The notes under the pieces are model-generated. The model did not search any database and was not told the DNA's origin. It saw nothing but the letters and a program-made list of their open reading frames with translations. This document shows positions 1 to 6,897 of a stretch of DNA of 8,412 nucleotides, piece after piece (position 1 is the stretch's first letter; every line of letters starts with the position of its first letter). The position numbers were made by a program, and so were the translations under genes. Source of the stretch: Dethiosulfatibacter sp. (GTDB taxonomy: Bacteria > Bacillota_A > Clostridia > Tissierellales > Dethiosulfatibacteraceae); the NCBI GenBank assembly GCA_019084435.1, contig JAHRFV010000206.1:1-8412 (forward strand), written 5' to 3'.

Positions 1-20
1 TGAAGCATTACTTAATAGAA

Positions 21-136
<116 letters not shown>

Positions 137-144
137 TTCAAGAG

Positions 145-178
145 AAAAACCACCCATCATTTAGATAGGTGGTTTTTT
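145..178. terminator. Bidirectional intrinsic terminator between 5S rRNA and lysA
   Basis: AAAAACCACC (145-154) pairs perfectly with GGTGGTTTTT (168-177). A C/A mismatch and a further 3-bp pairing (ATC 156-158 with GAT 164-166) close a short loop. The A and T flanks give a U-tract in either direction, so the hairpin can end the rRNA transcript on the plus strand and the lysA transcript on the minus strand, where it starts about 20 bases past the lysA stop. No other terminator candidate was seen in this convergent gap. Confidence 0.9.
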
Positions 179-197
179 AGTGTTATCTTAAGAATAT

Positions 198-1478
198 TCA
201 CAGAATCTCGTTTTCTATTATCTGTTCATAGGTTTGTCTTTTTACAATTAGTTTAGGATTACCATCTTTAATGGCTACAACAGCTGGAAAAGGTAGTTTA
301 TTATAGTTATTCGCCATGGAATAGCCATATGCACCGGTAGAAAAAACAGCAAGGATATCTCCGCTTTCTGGTAAGTGACATTTCAGATTTTTAATGATTA
401 TATCTGTCGACTCACAGCATTTACCACTTATATAAACAAGAGAATCCTTTGGAGTGTTTGCTTTATTGGCAATGATAGCATCATACTTAGCACCGTATAA
501 TCCTGGTCGGATGTTGTCAGTCATACCACCATCAACAGATACATAGGTTCTAATTCCAGGTATTTCCTTGACATTGCCAACGGTATATAATTGCAAACCT
601 GCTTCACCGATAATGAATCTTCCCGGTTCCATAGAGACTGAAGGTCTGGTCAAATCATTTTCTACACAAAATTCTGACAAACGCTTCATAATAGGATCGA
701 CAAAATCTGAAAGCTGAAGTGGTTTATCCTCATCTATATACTTTATTCCAAATCCACCACCCATATTGAAGTCTTTAATCTCATAATCGAATCTACTCTT
801 TGTCTCTTTCAATAGATTTAAAACTGTTTCGAGTGCTCCCATATGTGCCAATGTATCATGTAGTTGAGAGCCTACATGAAAATGAAAACCCAAGAAATCT
901 AGATTCTTGCTTTTTATCGCATATTCAATTGCTGGAAACATGATGTTTTCATCTAAAGGGATTCCAAATTTTGAATCCTTAGTGCCAGTAGTAATATATT
1001 CATGGGTTGAGCTTCCTACACCCGGAGTTATTCTAAATAGAATCTTAGTGGTGACACCTTTTTTTTGGCATAATTCATCGAGAAAAGTAAGTTCAGAAAC
1101 ATTATCAACAACAATTCTCGCAATGTTATAATCCAATGCCATTAGAAGCTCGCCTTCGGATTTGTTATTGCCATTGAATTCAATTCTATTACTGGGGAAA
1201 CCTGCCCTGATGGCAGTATAAAGTTCACCACCGCTTACAACATCAAGCCATAATCCTTCTCTTTCTATTAGTTTGCACATGTAAAGCGTACAAAAGGCTT
1301 TACATGCATATGCGGCATGAGTTTTAGGATATTTGCTCAAAAAATGCATTTTTATTTCATTGATTTTATCAATGATTTTATTCTCGGAATAGACATACAA
1401 AGGGGTACCATAATCTTTGGCTAATTGTGAAGTAGAATATCCATCTACATGTAGTTCATTGTTGATAACTTCAAACAT
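198..1478 (-). CDS. lysA: Diaminopimelate decarboxylase
   Basis: This 426-aa protein is a fold-III PLP enzyme that decarboxylates meso-diaminopimelate to L-lysine, the last step of lysine synthesis, in the cytoplasm. An N-terminal barrel carries the PLP lysine K60 in the YACKA motif, DSKFG (168-172), HFHVGSQ (199-205), the phosphate-binding GGGFG (240-244) and EPGR (284-287). The C-terminal part has VDGGMTDNIRP (315-325), the active-site CES block (C355, E356, S357) and GAYGYSMANNYN (382-393). Length is normal for LysA. The block reads CESTD, whereas the usual form is CESGD. The start is the ATG at 1478 because GGAGG lies 8 bases upstream. An in-frame ATG at 1514 would overlap the alr stop but has no visible ribosome binding site. 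The gene lies 32 bases after alr and is probably co-transcribed with it. A related PLP decarboxylase is possible, but the CES block favours DAP. Confidence 0.95.
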   Translation of the reverse strand: MFEVINNELHVDGYSTSQLAKDYGTPLYVYSENKIIDKINEIKMHFLSKYPKTHAAYACKAFCTLYMCKLIEREGLWLDVVSGGELYTAIRAGFPSNRIEFNGNNKSEGELLMALDYNIARIVVDNVSELTFLDELCQKKGVTTKILFRITPGVGSSTHEYITTGTKDSKFGIPLDENIMFPAIEYAIKSKNLDFLGFHFHVGSQLHDTLAHMGALETVLNLLKETKSRFDYEIKDFNMGGGFGIKYIDEDKPLQLSDFVDPIMKRLSEFCVENDLTRPSVSMEPGRFIIGEAGLQLYTVGNVKEIPGIRTYVSVDGGMTDNIRPGLYGAKYDAIIANKANTPKDSLVYISGKCCESTDIIIKNLKCHLPESGDILAVFSTGAYGYSMANNYNKLPFPAVVAIKDGNPKLIVKRQTYEQIIENEIL

Positions 1479-1486
1479 AATAATTT

Positions 1487-1491
1487 CCTCC
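1487..1491 (-). promoter_or_regulatory. Ribosome binding site deciding the lysA start
   Basis: The minus strand reads TTTGGAGGAAATTATT directly before ATG, with 8 bases between GGAGG and the start codon. This favours the start at 1478 over the in-frame ATG 12 codons upstream. Confidence 0.85.
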
Positions 1492-1510
1492 AAATCGTTA
1501 TAATGCTTAA

Positions 1511-2671
1511 TCATAACAAATAATTACTCACATGACTAATGTTTTTATTCTTCAGATAAACTCTTGGGACACGCCTGCTTATTCTTGTTACGATATCGTT
1601 TTTATTTGTTTGTGATTTTTCTGCCAGTTCTTGTATAGTCACAGAATTATTGTTACCATCACCAAAGATAACAACTTCTGTTCCTACTTCAATATTTGTT
1701 AAATCAGTAATATCTACAATGCATTGATCCATACAGATAACGCCTATTATTGGTACTCTTACTCCCTTGATTGTGACTTCACCTTTATCCCTCATGTTTC
1801 TTGGATAACCATCGGCATATCCAAAAGGCAGTGTTGCTATGACAGAGTCTCTTTTAGCTTTCCAAGTGTAATCATATCCTACGCCTTCTGATTTATCGAT
1901 TGTTTTTATACTCGAGATTCGTGTTTTTAAGGTTCCGACATTTTTCAAAGTAATATCTTCGTTTTTATAAGACTTCAATCCGAACATTGCTGCTCCAAGT
2001 CGAATCATGTCTAATCTAAAATCTTTGTAATCTATGCCCGATATGCTATCACATATATGATAACAATCAATATTATAATTATTTTTTTGAATAAAGTCTA
2101 TCAGATCTTTAAACTTATTTAGTTGGAGGAGGTCATCAGCATATGAAGTTAAAGCCAGGTGCGAAAAGATCCCCTTAACATTAATGTTTTCGAGATTCAA
2201 TATATGTAGAATTTCATCTTTTGAATTTTGATTGGCTTTGAAACCTAGTCTGTTGAAACCCGTATCATATTTGATTTGAATGTTTGCTTTCCTGGCATAT
2301 TTATAACCTAATTCAGATAGTGATATAGCTTGATCAAGAGTGAATATAGTTTGACATAAATTGTTTTCAATCACTTCTTTCAGATACCGATCAGGAGTAT
2401 GACCCATAATTAATATTGGATAATTAGAATAATGATTTCTTAACTCGATTGCTTCACCCAAATTGGCAACAGCTAAGTATTCAACGCCACCATCAATCAA
2501 GGTTGGTGCTATATCAACAGAACCAAAACCATAAGCATTCGCTTTAACGACTGCAGCAATCTTTGTCTGATCAGAGATGAACTTTTGAACTTCACTGATA
2601 TTATAAGATAAATGATCTAAATCTATTTCAAAGTATGTATCTCTATAAAGATTATAATTCTTATCAACCAT
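1511..2671 (-). CDS. alr: Alanine racemase family protein
   Basis: This 386-aa fold-III PLP racemase most likely interconverts L- and D-alanine, supplying D-Ala for peptidoglycan or converting it back. The N-terminal barrel has the PLP lysine K43 in AVVKANAYGFG. It also has KYDTGFNRLGF (134-144, with R141), the SH motif (H171), a phosphate-contact serine S209 and the pyridine-contact arginine R224 in DMIRLG. The C-terminal beta domain has the second catalytic base Tyr266 in GVGYDYTW, LPFGYADGYPR (281-291), ICMDQ (312-316) and RISRRVPRVY near the end. The block around S209 reads CDS where alanine racemases usually have NS preceded by Ala or Cys, so a different or broader amino acid substrate cannot be excluded. 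The start ATG follows an in-frame stop and has AGGAGG 11 bases upstream. lysA follows on the same strand after 32 bases, which pairs D-/L-Ala and DAP metabolism. Confidence 0.92.
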   Translation of the reverse strand: MVDKNYNLYRDTYFEIDLDHLSYNISEVQKFISDQTKIAAVVKANAYGFGSVDIAPTLIDGGVEYLAVANLGEAIELRNHYSNYPILIMGHTPDRYLKEVIENNLCQTIFTLDQAISLSELGYKYARKANIQIKYDTGFNRLGFKANQNSKDEILHILNLENINVKGIFSHLALTSYADDLLQLNKFKDLIDFIQKNNYNIDCYHICDSISGIDYKDFRLDMIRLGAAMFGLKSYKNEDITLKNVGTLKTRISSIKTIDKSEGVGYDYTWKAKRDSVIATLPFGYADGYPRNMRDKGEVTIKGVRVPIIGVICMDQCIVDITDLTNIEVGTEVVIFGDGNNNSVTIQELAEKSQTNKNDIVTRISRRVPRVYLKNKNISHVSNYLL

Positions 2672-2702
2672 ATCAAATCAATCCTCCTATGCCATTCGAT
2701 TA

Positions 2703-2731
2703 ACTATATGCAAAGATTATGCCAAGTGCAA
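2703..2731 (-). promoter_or_regulatory. Candidate promoter of alr-lysA
   Basis: Reading the minus strand, TTGCAC (plus 2731-2726) is followed after 17 bases by TATAGT (plus 2708-2703), which matches the -10 consensus at five of six bases. Transcription would start near 2696 and leave a leader of only about 25 bases, just enough for the AGGAGG at 2688-2683. The -35 is weak. No other minus-strand pair with good spacing was found in this gap. Confidence 0.55.
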
Positions 2732-2742
2732 AAGATAACTTA

Positions 2743-2767
2743 CCTGGAAAAATCGTGTTTTTTCGGG
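2743..2767 (+). repeat. Inverted repeat in the alr / M20 intergenic region
   Basis: CCTGGAAAAA (2743-2752) can pair with TTTTTTCGGG (2758-2767) around the 5-base loop TCGTG: ten pairs, two of them G-U in plus-strand RNA. It lies upstream of both candidate promoters, so a DNA-level role (operator) is at least as likely as an RNA hairpin. No T-tract follows it. The 267-bp gap shows no riboswitch or tRNA that I can recognise. Confidence 0.4.
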
Positions 2768-2814
2768 ATTTAGTATTATGATTAAGTTGGTACAGTCCGA
2801 TTACTGACATTTGC

Positions 2815-2832
2815 TTTCCTATTTTCAGGAAA
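2815..2832. repeat. Short inverted repeat TTTCCT-N6-AGGAAA
   Basis: Perfect 6-bp arms (2815-2820 and 2827-2832) are separated by six bases. The right part, CAGGAAAATACG, resembles CTGGAAAAATCG at 2744-2755 in the same gap, so the two could be copies of one protein-binding site. This is suggestive only. Confidence 0.3.
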
Positions 2833-2865
2833 ATACGATTACATTTTAAAAATGAAATAAAATCA

Positions 2866-2897
2866 TTTACTTATAAAACTTAATTATATATTATAAT
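2866..2897 (+). promoter_or_regulatory. Weak candidate promoter for the M20-M19-dapF operon
   Basis: A perfect -10 hexamer TATAAT occurs at 2892-2897, 41 bases before the start codon. The best -35-like sequence, TTTACT (2866-2871), lies 20 bases upstream, which is longer than the usual 17. An alternative is TTGCTT (2811-2816) with TACGAT (2834-2839) at a 17-base spacing. The region is so AT-rich that chance matches are likely. Confidence 0.35.
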
Positions 2898-2938
2898 ACA
2901 TGTAAAAAGAATCCACTACTGATTTGGGAGGGGCATAA

Positions 2939-4114
2939 ATGGTTCTAAAAGATGAAATTGATTTAATAATTGAAGAAATAATAAGCATCAGACGGGATAT
3001 TCATGCCCATCCGGAATTAGGAATGGAGGAATACAGAACGGCTGAAATCATTAAGGGATTTCTAGACAAAAATAATATAGAAAACTATTCGATTGCAAAC
3101 ACAGGTGTAGTGGGAGTTATTAAAGGGCAAAATGGAGGAAAAACTGTAGCTATAAGAGCAGATATAGATGCTCTTCCCATAGAAGAAAAAACAGACCTGA
3201 GTTTTAAGTCCGTTCATCCAAATAAAATGCATGCTTGTGGGCACGATGTTCATACGGCGATTTTATTAGGAGCCGGGCAGATCCTAAAAAAAATGGAAAA
3301 TGATTTGACAGGAAATGTTAAGTTATTCTTTCAACCTGCTGAAGAAACTGTTGGTGGGGCATTACCTATGATCAATGAAGGATGTATGGATAATCCCAAA
3401 GTCGATTTTGTGATTGGGTTACACGTATCAGTAAATATACCGACAGGAAGTGTTCAATTCAAATATAATAAAATGAATGCATCTACGGATGAATTCACCA
3501 TAAATGTATCAGGGAAAGCTGGACATGGAGCATATCCTCAAGATACTGTTGATGCAATCGTCATAGCAGGACATCTCATAACAGCACTACAGACAGTAGT
3601 TAGCAGAAACATCTCGCCAATTGAATCTGTTGTCATTTCGATTGGGACTATACAAGGTGGCAGTGGATCAAATATTATTGCAGATAAAGTACATATGACA
3701 GGTACCTTAAGAGCACTCAACGAACAACAAAGACAAAGCGCTAAGAATAACATTATTCGTATTGTGGAAAATACTTGTAGTTCTATGGGGGGTATAGGCA
3801 GAGTTGAATTTACCGAAGGATACAAAGCGCTGGTTAATAATGATGAAGTAGTTGATATACTAAAAGAAAAAGCAGTTGAATTGTTGGGAAAAGACCATGT
3901 CTATATTGCGAATGAACCTAGTTTAGGTGCAGAAGACTTTTCGTTTTTTTTAGACAAAGCAAAAGGTGCATTTTATAACTTGGGATGTGGCAATATCAAT
4001 CAAAACATAGTACATAAAGGTCATCATCCAATGTTTTTAGTTGATGAAGATTGTATAAAAACGGGTATTCTTCTACAAGTTGAAAATGCAATCTCATTAT
4101 TAAACAATAAATAA
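2939..4114 (+). CDS. M20 family metallo-amidohydrolase / carboxypeptidase
   Basis: This 391-aa cytoplasmic enzyme belongs to the M20D type (hippurate hydrolase, IAA-amino-acid hydrolase, N-acetyl-DAP deacetylase). Such enzymes cleave the amide of N-acyl amino acids or small peptides with two metal ions. Motifs in order: IRRDIHAHPELG (17-28), IRADIDALPIEE (72-83), MHACGHDVHT with metal ligands C100 and H102, FFQPAEE with catalytic E135 and metal ligand E136, GLH (H162), GHGAYP in the lid/dimerisation domain, LGAEDF and a C-terminal HHP (H362). Length is normal and there is no signal peptide. GGGAGGGG lies 5 bases before the ATG. It is first in a run with an M19 dipeptidase and dapF. With lysA nearby, N-acetyl-diaminopimelate deacetylase is one candidate function, but the family is too broad to assign a substrate from sequence. 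Confidence 0.93.
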   Translation: MVLKDEIDLIIEEIISIRRDIHAHPELGMEEYRTAEIIKGFLDKNNIENYSIANTGVVGVIKGQNGGKTVAIRADIDALPIEEKTDLSFKSVHPNKMHACGHDVHTAILLGAGQILKKMENDLTGNVKLFFQPAEETVGGALPMINEGCMDNPKVDFVIGLHVSVNIPTGSVQFKYNKMNASTDEFTINVSGKAGHGAYPQDTVDAIVIAGHLITALQTVVSRNISPIESVVISIGTIQGGSGSNIIADKVHMTGTLRALNEQQRQSAKNNIIRIVENTCSSMGGIGRVEFTEGYKALVNNDEVVDILKEKAVELLGKDHVYIANEPSLGAEDFSFFLDKAKGAFYNLGCGNINQNIVHKGHHPMFLVDEDCIKTGILLQVENAISLLNNK

Positions 4115-4146
4115 ATTAACAATATAATATCAACGAGGAGAAATGA

Positions 4147-5151
4147 ATGGAATTTTATAAAAAGGCTATCGATTTACATAAAAACAATGTTGTTGTAGAT
4201 GCCCATCTCGATTTGGGTGGGATTATTTTCGACAAAAAAAGAAAGGGAGAGTCTAAAATTATTGAAACATATTACCTTGATAGTTTTAGAAAAGGTGGGT
4301 TTGATTTAATTGTTGCTGCAGTGTATGTGGAATCCATCTTTATTCCGGAAATGGCATTACACGTGGCTCTGAACCAGGTAAATGATATCATCGAAGAAAT
4401 TGAAGACTGCAGTGACAGCTTGATGCTTGTTAAAAGCAGCGATGATATGGATATAGCTTTGAATGATGGGAAAATTGGCATTATCATATCTCTGGAAGGT
4501 GCAGCCCCGATTCTAAATGATTTAGACTTATTGACGATATTTTATAGATTAGGTGTGAGAGGCCTCGGATTGACATGGAGCAGAAGAAATTACGTGGCAG
4601 ATGGCAGTTATTTTGGAGATCCTGAGGAAGGAGCAAGAGGAGGACTGACACCATTTGGTATACAAGTGGTCAAAAAAGCTGAAGAGCTTGGGATGTTTAT
4701 AGATGCTAGCCATCTCAATGATGAAGGATTTGATGATTTGATCAAATACACGAAAAAGCCGTTTATAGCATCGCACTCGAACTCTCGAGATTTAAATCCA
4801 ATTAGAAGAAATCTGAATAATGACCAGATTAAAGCCATAGGCGAAAGAAATGGTGTTATCGGATTGAATACCTATAAGAAAATTGTTTCGTTGGAAAACG
4901 ATCAACAGAATATTGAACAAATCTGTAATCACATCGAACATATAATTCTTGAGTCAAGTGATTACAATATTGGATTTGGTTTTGACCTTTGCAATCTCCT
5001 TTTTAGCTCAGAACCAGGAGTTGACGTATTGGAAAACCATGAAGAAAGCTTAGAAATCACAGAGGAGCTTCTTAGAAGAGGATATTCGGAAGAAACACTT
5101 AAGAAGATTATAGGAGGAAACTTTTACAGATTTTTCAAAAGTGTGCTATAA
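4147..5151 (+). CDS. Membrane dipeptidase (M19) family protein
   Basis: This 334-aa enzyme is of the renal-dipeptidase type: a metal-dependent TIM-barrel hydrolase of dipeptides, often accepting a D-residue at the C-terminal side. The binuclear metal site is complete: H20 and D22 in VDAHLDL, bridging E117 in SLEGA, H189 in DASH and H210 in ASHSN. The catalytic-site Asp is D280 in GFGFDL. Where the human enzyme has LTH (His152, substrate contact) this protein has LTW (W144). To my recollection bacterial relatives often carry this form, so activity is not ruled out. No signal peptide or lipobox is visible, so it probably acts in the cytoplasm. GAGGAG lies 6 bases before the start. It follows the M20 gene by 32 bases and precedes dapF by 45 bases, which suggests processing of imported or recycled peptides. 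The physiological dipeptide is unknown. Confidence 0.93.
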   Translation: MEFYKKAIDLHKNNVVVDAHLDLGGIIFDKKRKGESKIIETYYLDSFRKGGFDLIVAAVYVESIFIPEMALHVALNQVNDIIEEIEDCSDSLMLVKSSDDMDIALNDGKIGIIISLEGAAPILNDLDLLTIFYRLGVRGLGLTWSRRNYVADGSYFGDPEEGARGGLTPFGIQVVKKAEELGMFIDASHLNDEGFDDLIKYTKKPFIASHSNSRDLNPIRRNLNNDQIKAIGERNGVIGLNTYKKIVSLENDQQNIEQICNHIEHIILESSDYNIGFGFDLCNLLFSSEPGVDVLENHEESLEITEELLRRGYSEETLKKIIGGNFYRFFKSVL

Positions 5152-5182
5152 CTTAACAAATTGAGAACGATAAACTCATCTG

Positions 5183-5188
5183 AGGAGG
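5183..5188 (+). promoter_or_regulatory. Ribosome binding site deciding the dapF start
   Basis: AGGAGG lies 8 bases before the ATG at 5197 but only 2 bases before the in-frame ATG at 5191. It also lies downstream of the in-frame TTG at 5161. Only the 5197 start is well placed. Confidence 0.85.
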
Positions 5189-5196
5189 CAATGATT

Positions 5197-6042
5197 ATGG
5201 ACATAAGGTTTACAAAAATGCAGGGTTTGGGGAATGACTTTATTATTATTGACAATCGACAATACGTATTATCATCTGATCAACTTCAGACATTGGCAAA
5301 AAAAATCTGTACAAGACGCCTCTCTATTGGATCGGATGGCTTGATGGCATTGGAAACTACTGATGATCACACTGATTTTAGAATGAGGTTTTTTAATTCA
5401 GATGGCAGCATAGGAGAGATGTGCGGAAATGGAGCTCGATGTATAACAAGATATGCTTATGTGAATGGAATAGCCAAGAAACGAATGACTTTCGTAACTA
5501 CAGCTGGTGTTGTCACAGGCGAGGTGATAAAGGATAGACTGGTCGGTGTTTTGCTTAACCTCCCCGAGATAATGGAATTGCATAAGACTGTTTCTGTAAA
5601 TCAGGTCGATTATCTTGTATCATATATAGAGCTTGGAAATCCGGGACTTCCACATGTGGTTATAGAGTATAAAGGACTAAAAAATGCCGATGATACGAGT
5701 TTGATTGGACTTGCCACAGCATTGCGTTATCATGAAACGTTTTCTAAAGGTGCCAATATTAATTTTTATGATATTGAGGAAGATCTGACAGTAACAGTGA
5801 GGACTTATGAAAGAGGTGTTGAGGACTTTACTTTAGCTTGTGGGACTGGCTCTGCATGTGTCGCTTTGACGTTATTCTTGAGAAAAGAGCATGAAAAAGA
5901 TTTGATAAGAATCAATGTCCCAGGAGGCTCACTGGATATCGCAATTCGGATGAATGGTGAAAATCTAGAAAAACTCCAGTTGATAGGAGATACAAATATA
6001 ATAGCCGAAGGCATTATACTAGATGAGGATTTGAGGTACTAA
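5197..6042 (+). CDS. dapF: Diaminopimelate epimerase
   Basis: This 281-aa PLP-independent epimerase interconverts LL- and meso-diaminopimelate, supplying meso-DAP to peptidoglycan and to LysA. Two related halves each provide a catalytic cysteine: C76 in GEMCGNGARC and C215 in LACGTGSA. Other family blocks are FTKMQGLGNDF (5-15), IGSDGLM (44-50), FFNSDG (65-70) and the substrate-binding ERG (205-207). Two deviations from textbook DapF stand out. The usual GNPH reads GNPGLPH (147-153), a three-residue insertion. The usual GET (or DET) before the second cysteine reads DFT (210-212). Both catalytic cysteines and the ERG are intact, so the protein should be active. The ATG at 5197 has AGGAGG 8 bases upstream and gives a normal DapF length and N-terminus. 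It sits between two peptidase genes, 17 bases before the M55 gene, and probably shares their transcript. Confidence 0.95.
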   Translation: MDIRFTKMQGLGNDFIIIDNRQYVLSSDQLQTLAKKICTRRLSIGSDGLMALETTDDHTDFRMRFFNSDGSIGEMCGNGARCITRYAYVNGIAKKRMTFVTTAGVVTGEVIKDRLVGVLLNLPEIMELHKTVSVNQVDYLVSYIELGNPGLPHVVIEYKGLKNADDTSLIGLATALRYHETFSKGANINFYDIEEDLTVTVRTYERGVEDFTLACGTGSACVALTLFLRKEHEKDLIRINVPGGSLDIAIRMNGENLEKLQLIGDTNIIAEGIILDEDLRY

Positions 6043-6059
6043 ATATTCAGGAGGAAGAA

Positions 6060-6854
6060 ATGAAAATATTTATTAGTGCAGATATTGAAGGATGTGCAGG
6101 CGTTACAAGTTGGAAAGAAACAATCCTAGGAGAAGCAGAACACTTCAAAGCAGCTGAAGAAATGACACTTGAAGTTAAGGCAGTTTGTGAAACCTTATTG
6201 GAAAACGGCGTTGACGAAATTGTTGTCAAGGACGCTCATGATACTGGGAAGAATATTTTTTACGATATGCTCCCAAAGAATGTAAAAATAATAAGAGAAT
6301 GGTTGGGTAGCCCCTATTCAATGGTCCAAGGATTGGATAGCACATTTGACGCGGCTATATTTTTAGGATATCATTCAGCTGCATCTATGACAGGAAATCC
6401 GCTGTCCCATACAATGCATACAATGGTCAATAAAATGATGCTTAATGATATGATCTGCTCCGAATATCTATTGCATGCATATGCTGCAGCTAAATTTGGG
6501 GTGCCGGTAATAATGATATCAGGAGATAAAATGATTTGCGATTGGGCAGAAAGTTTCAATGAGAGTATTATTACCGCACCAATGAAAGAGGGCTTTGGTG
6601 ATGGTGTTATCAGCCTGAATAGAGCGGATGCTTTGGATTTGTTGAGAGAAAAAACAATTCAAGCAATCGGGAGTATAGATAAATGTCATGTCGTATTACC
6701 TAATTCGTTTGAAGTCAGCATAAGTTACAATACACATATGAAAGCATTAAGAGCTTCTTATTACCCAGGCGTCAAGAGGATAGATTCATACAAGGTCAGC
6801 TATACTACAGACAATATTGAGGATATGCTAATAACAAAAATGTTCATCATTTGA
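6060..6854 (+). CDS. M55 family D-aminopeptidase (DppA-like)
   Basis: This 264-aa protein resembles Bacillus subtilis DppA, a zinc D-aminopeptidase that removes N-terminal D-amino acids such as D-Ala from short peptides. The expected metal ligands are all in place: D8 and E10 in SADIEG, H60 in KDAHD, H105 in LGYHS and E135 in CSEYLLHAY. The SHTMH block (116-120) contains the family's candidate catalytic histidine. SMVQGLD-TFDAAIFLGYH (87-105) closely follows the B. subtilis protein. It has no signal peptide, so it is cytoplasmic. AGGAGG lies 5 bases before the ATG, 17 bases after dapF. With alr, dapF, lysA and the M19 gene nearby, a role in breaking down D-amino-acid-containing murein peptides is plausible. 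The substrate is not proven by sequence. Confidence 0.93.
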   Translation: MKIFISADIEGCAGVTSWKETILGEAEHFKAAEEMTLEVKAVCETLLENGVDEIVVKDAHDTGKNIFYDMLPKNVKIIREWLGSPYSMVQGLDSTFDAAIFLGYHSAASMTGNPLSHTMHTMVNKMMLNDMICSEYLLHAYAAAKFGVPVIMISGDKMICDWAESFNESIITAPMKEGFGDGVISLNRADALDLLREKTIQAIGSIDKCHVVLPNSFEVSISYNTHMKALRASYYPGVKRIDSYKVSYTTDNIEDMLITKMFII

Positions 6855-6888
6855 AAATCATGAATAATTATTGGCATGTATGCATACT

Positions 6889-6893
6889 GGAGG
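6889..6893 (+). promoter_or_regulatory. Ribosome binding site deciding the ung start
   Basis: GGAGG lies 4 bases before the ATG at 6898. In-frame upstream candidates (TTG 6871, ATG 6880) precede this site and have no comparable sequence. A perfect 10-bp palindrome, GTATGCATAC (6878-6887), sits immediately upstream; its meaning is unknown. Confidence 0.75.
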
Positions 6894-6897
6894 AATT

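Noticed and set aside
907..1131. Plus-strand frame of 74 codons inside lysA
   Set aside because: It is antisense to a clearly conserved enzyme and has no ribosome binding site. The same applies to the minus-strand frames under the M20, M19, dapF and M55 genes.
1479..1514. Longer lysA with ATG overlapping the alr stop (ATGA)
   Set aside because: Overlap suggests translational coupling, but no ribosome binding site precedes it. The extra 12 residues are not LysA-like, and GGAGG is ideally placed for the ATG at 1478.
2672..2938. Lysine riboswitch or T-box controlling alr-lysA
   Set aside because: The likely promoter leaves a leader of only about 25 bases. I saw no lysine-riboswitch core pattern or T-box sequence on either strand.
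6878..6887. Perfect palindrome GTATGCATAC before ung as an operator
   Set aside because: It is a single 10-bp palindrome with no promoter nearby and no second copy in the window, so chance is a sufficient explanation.
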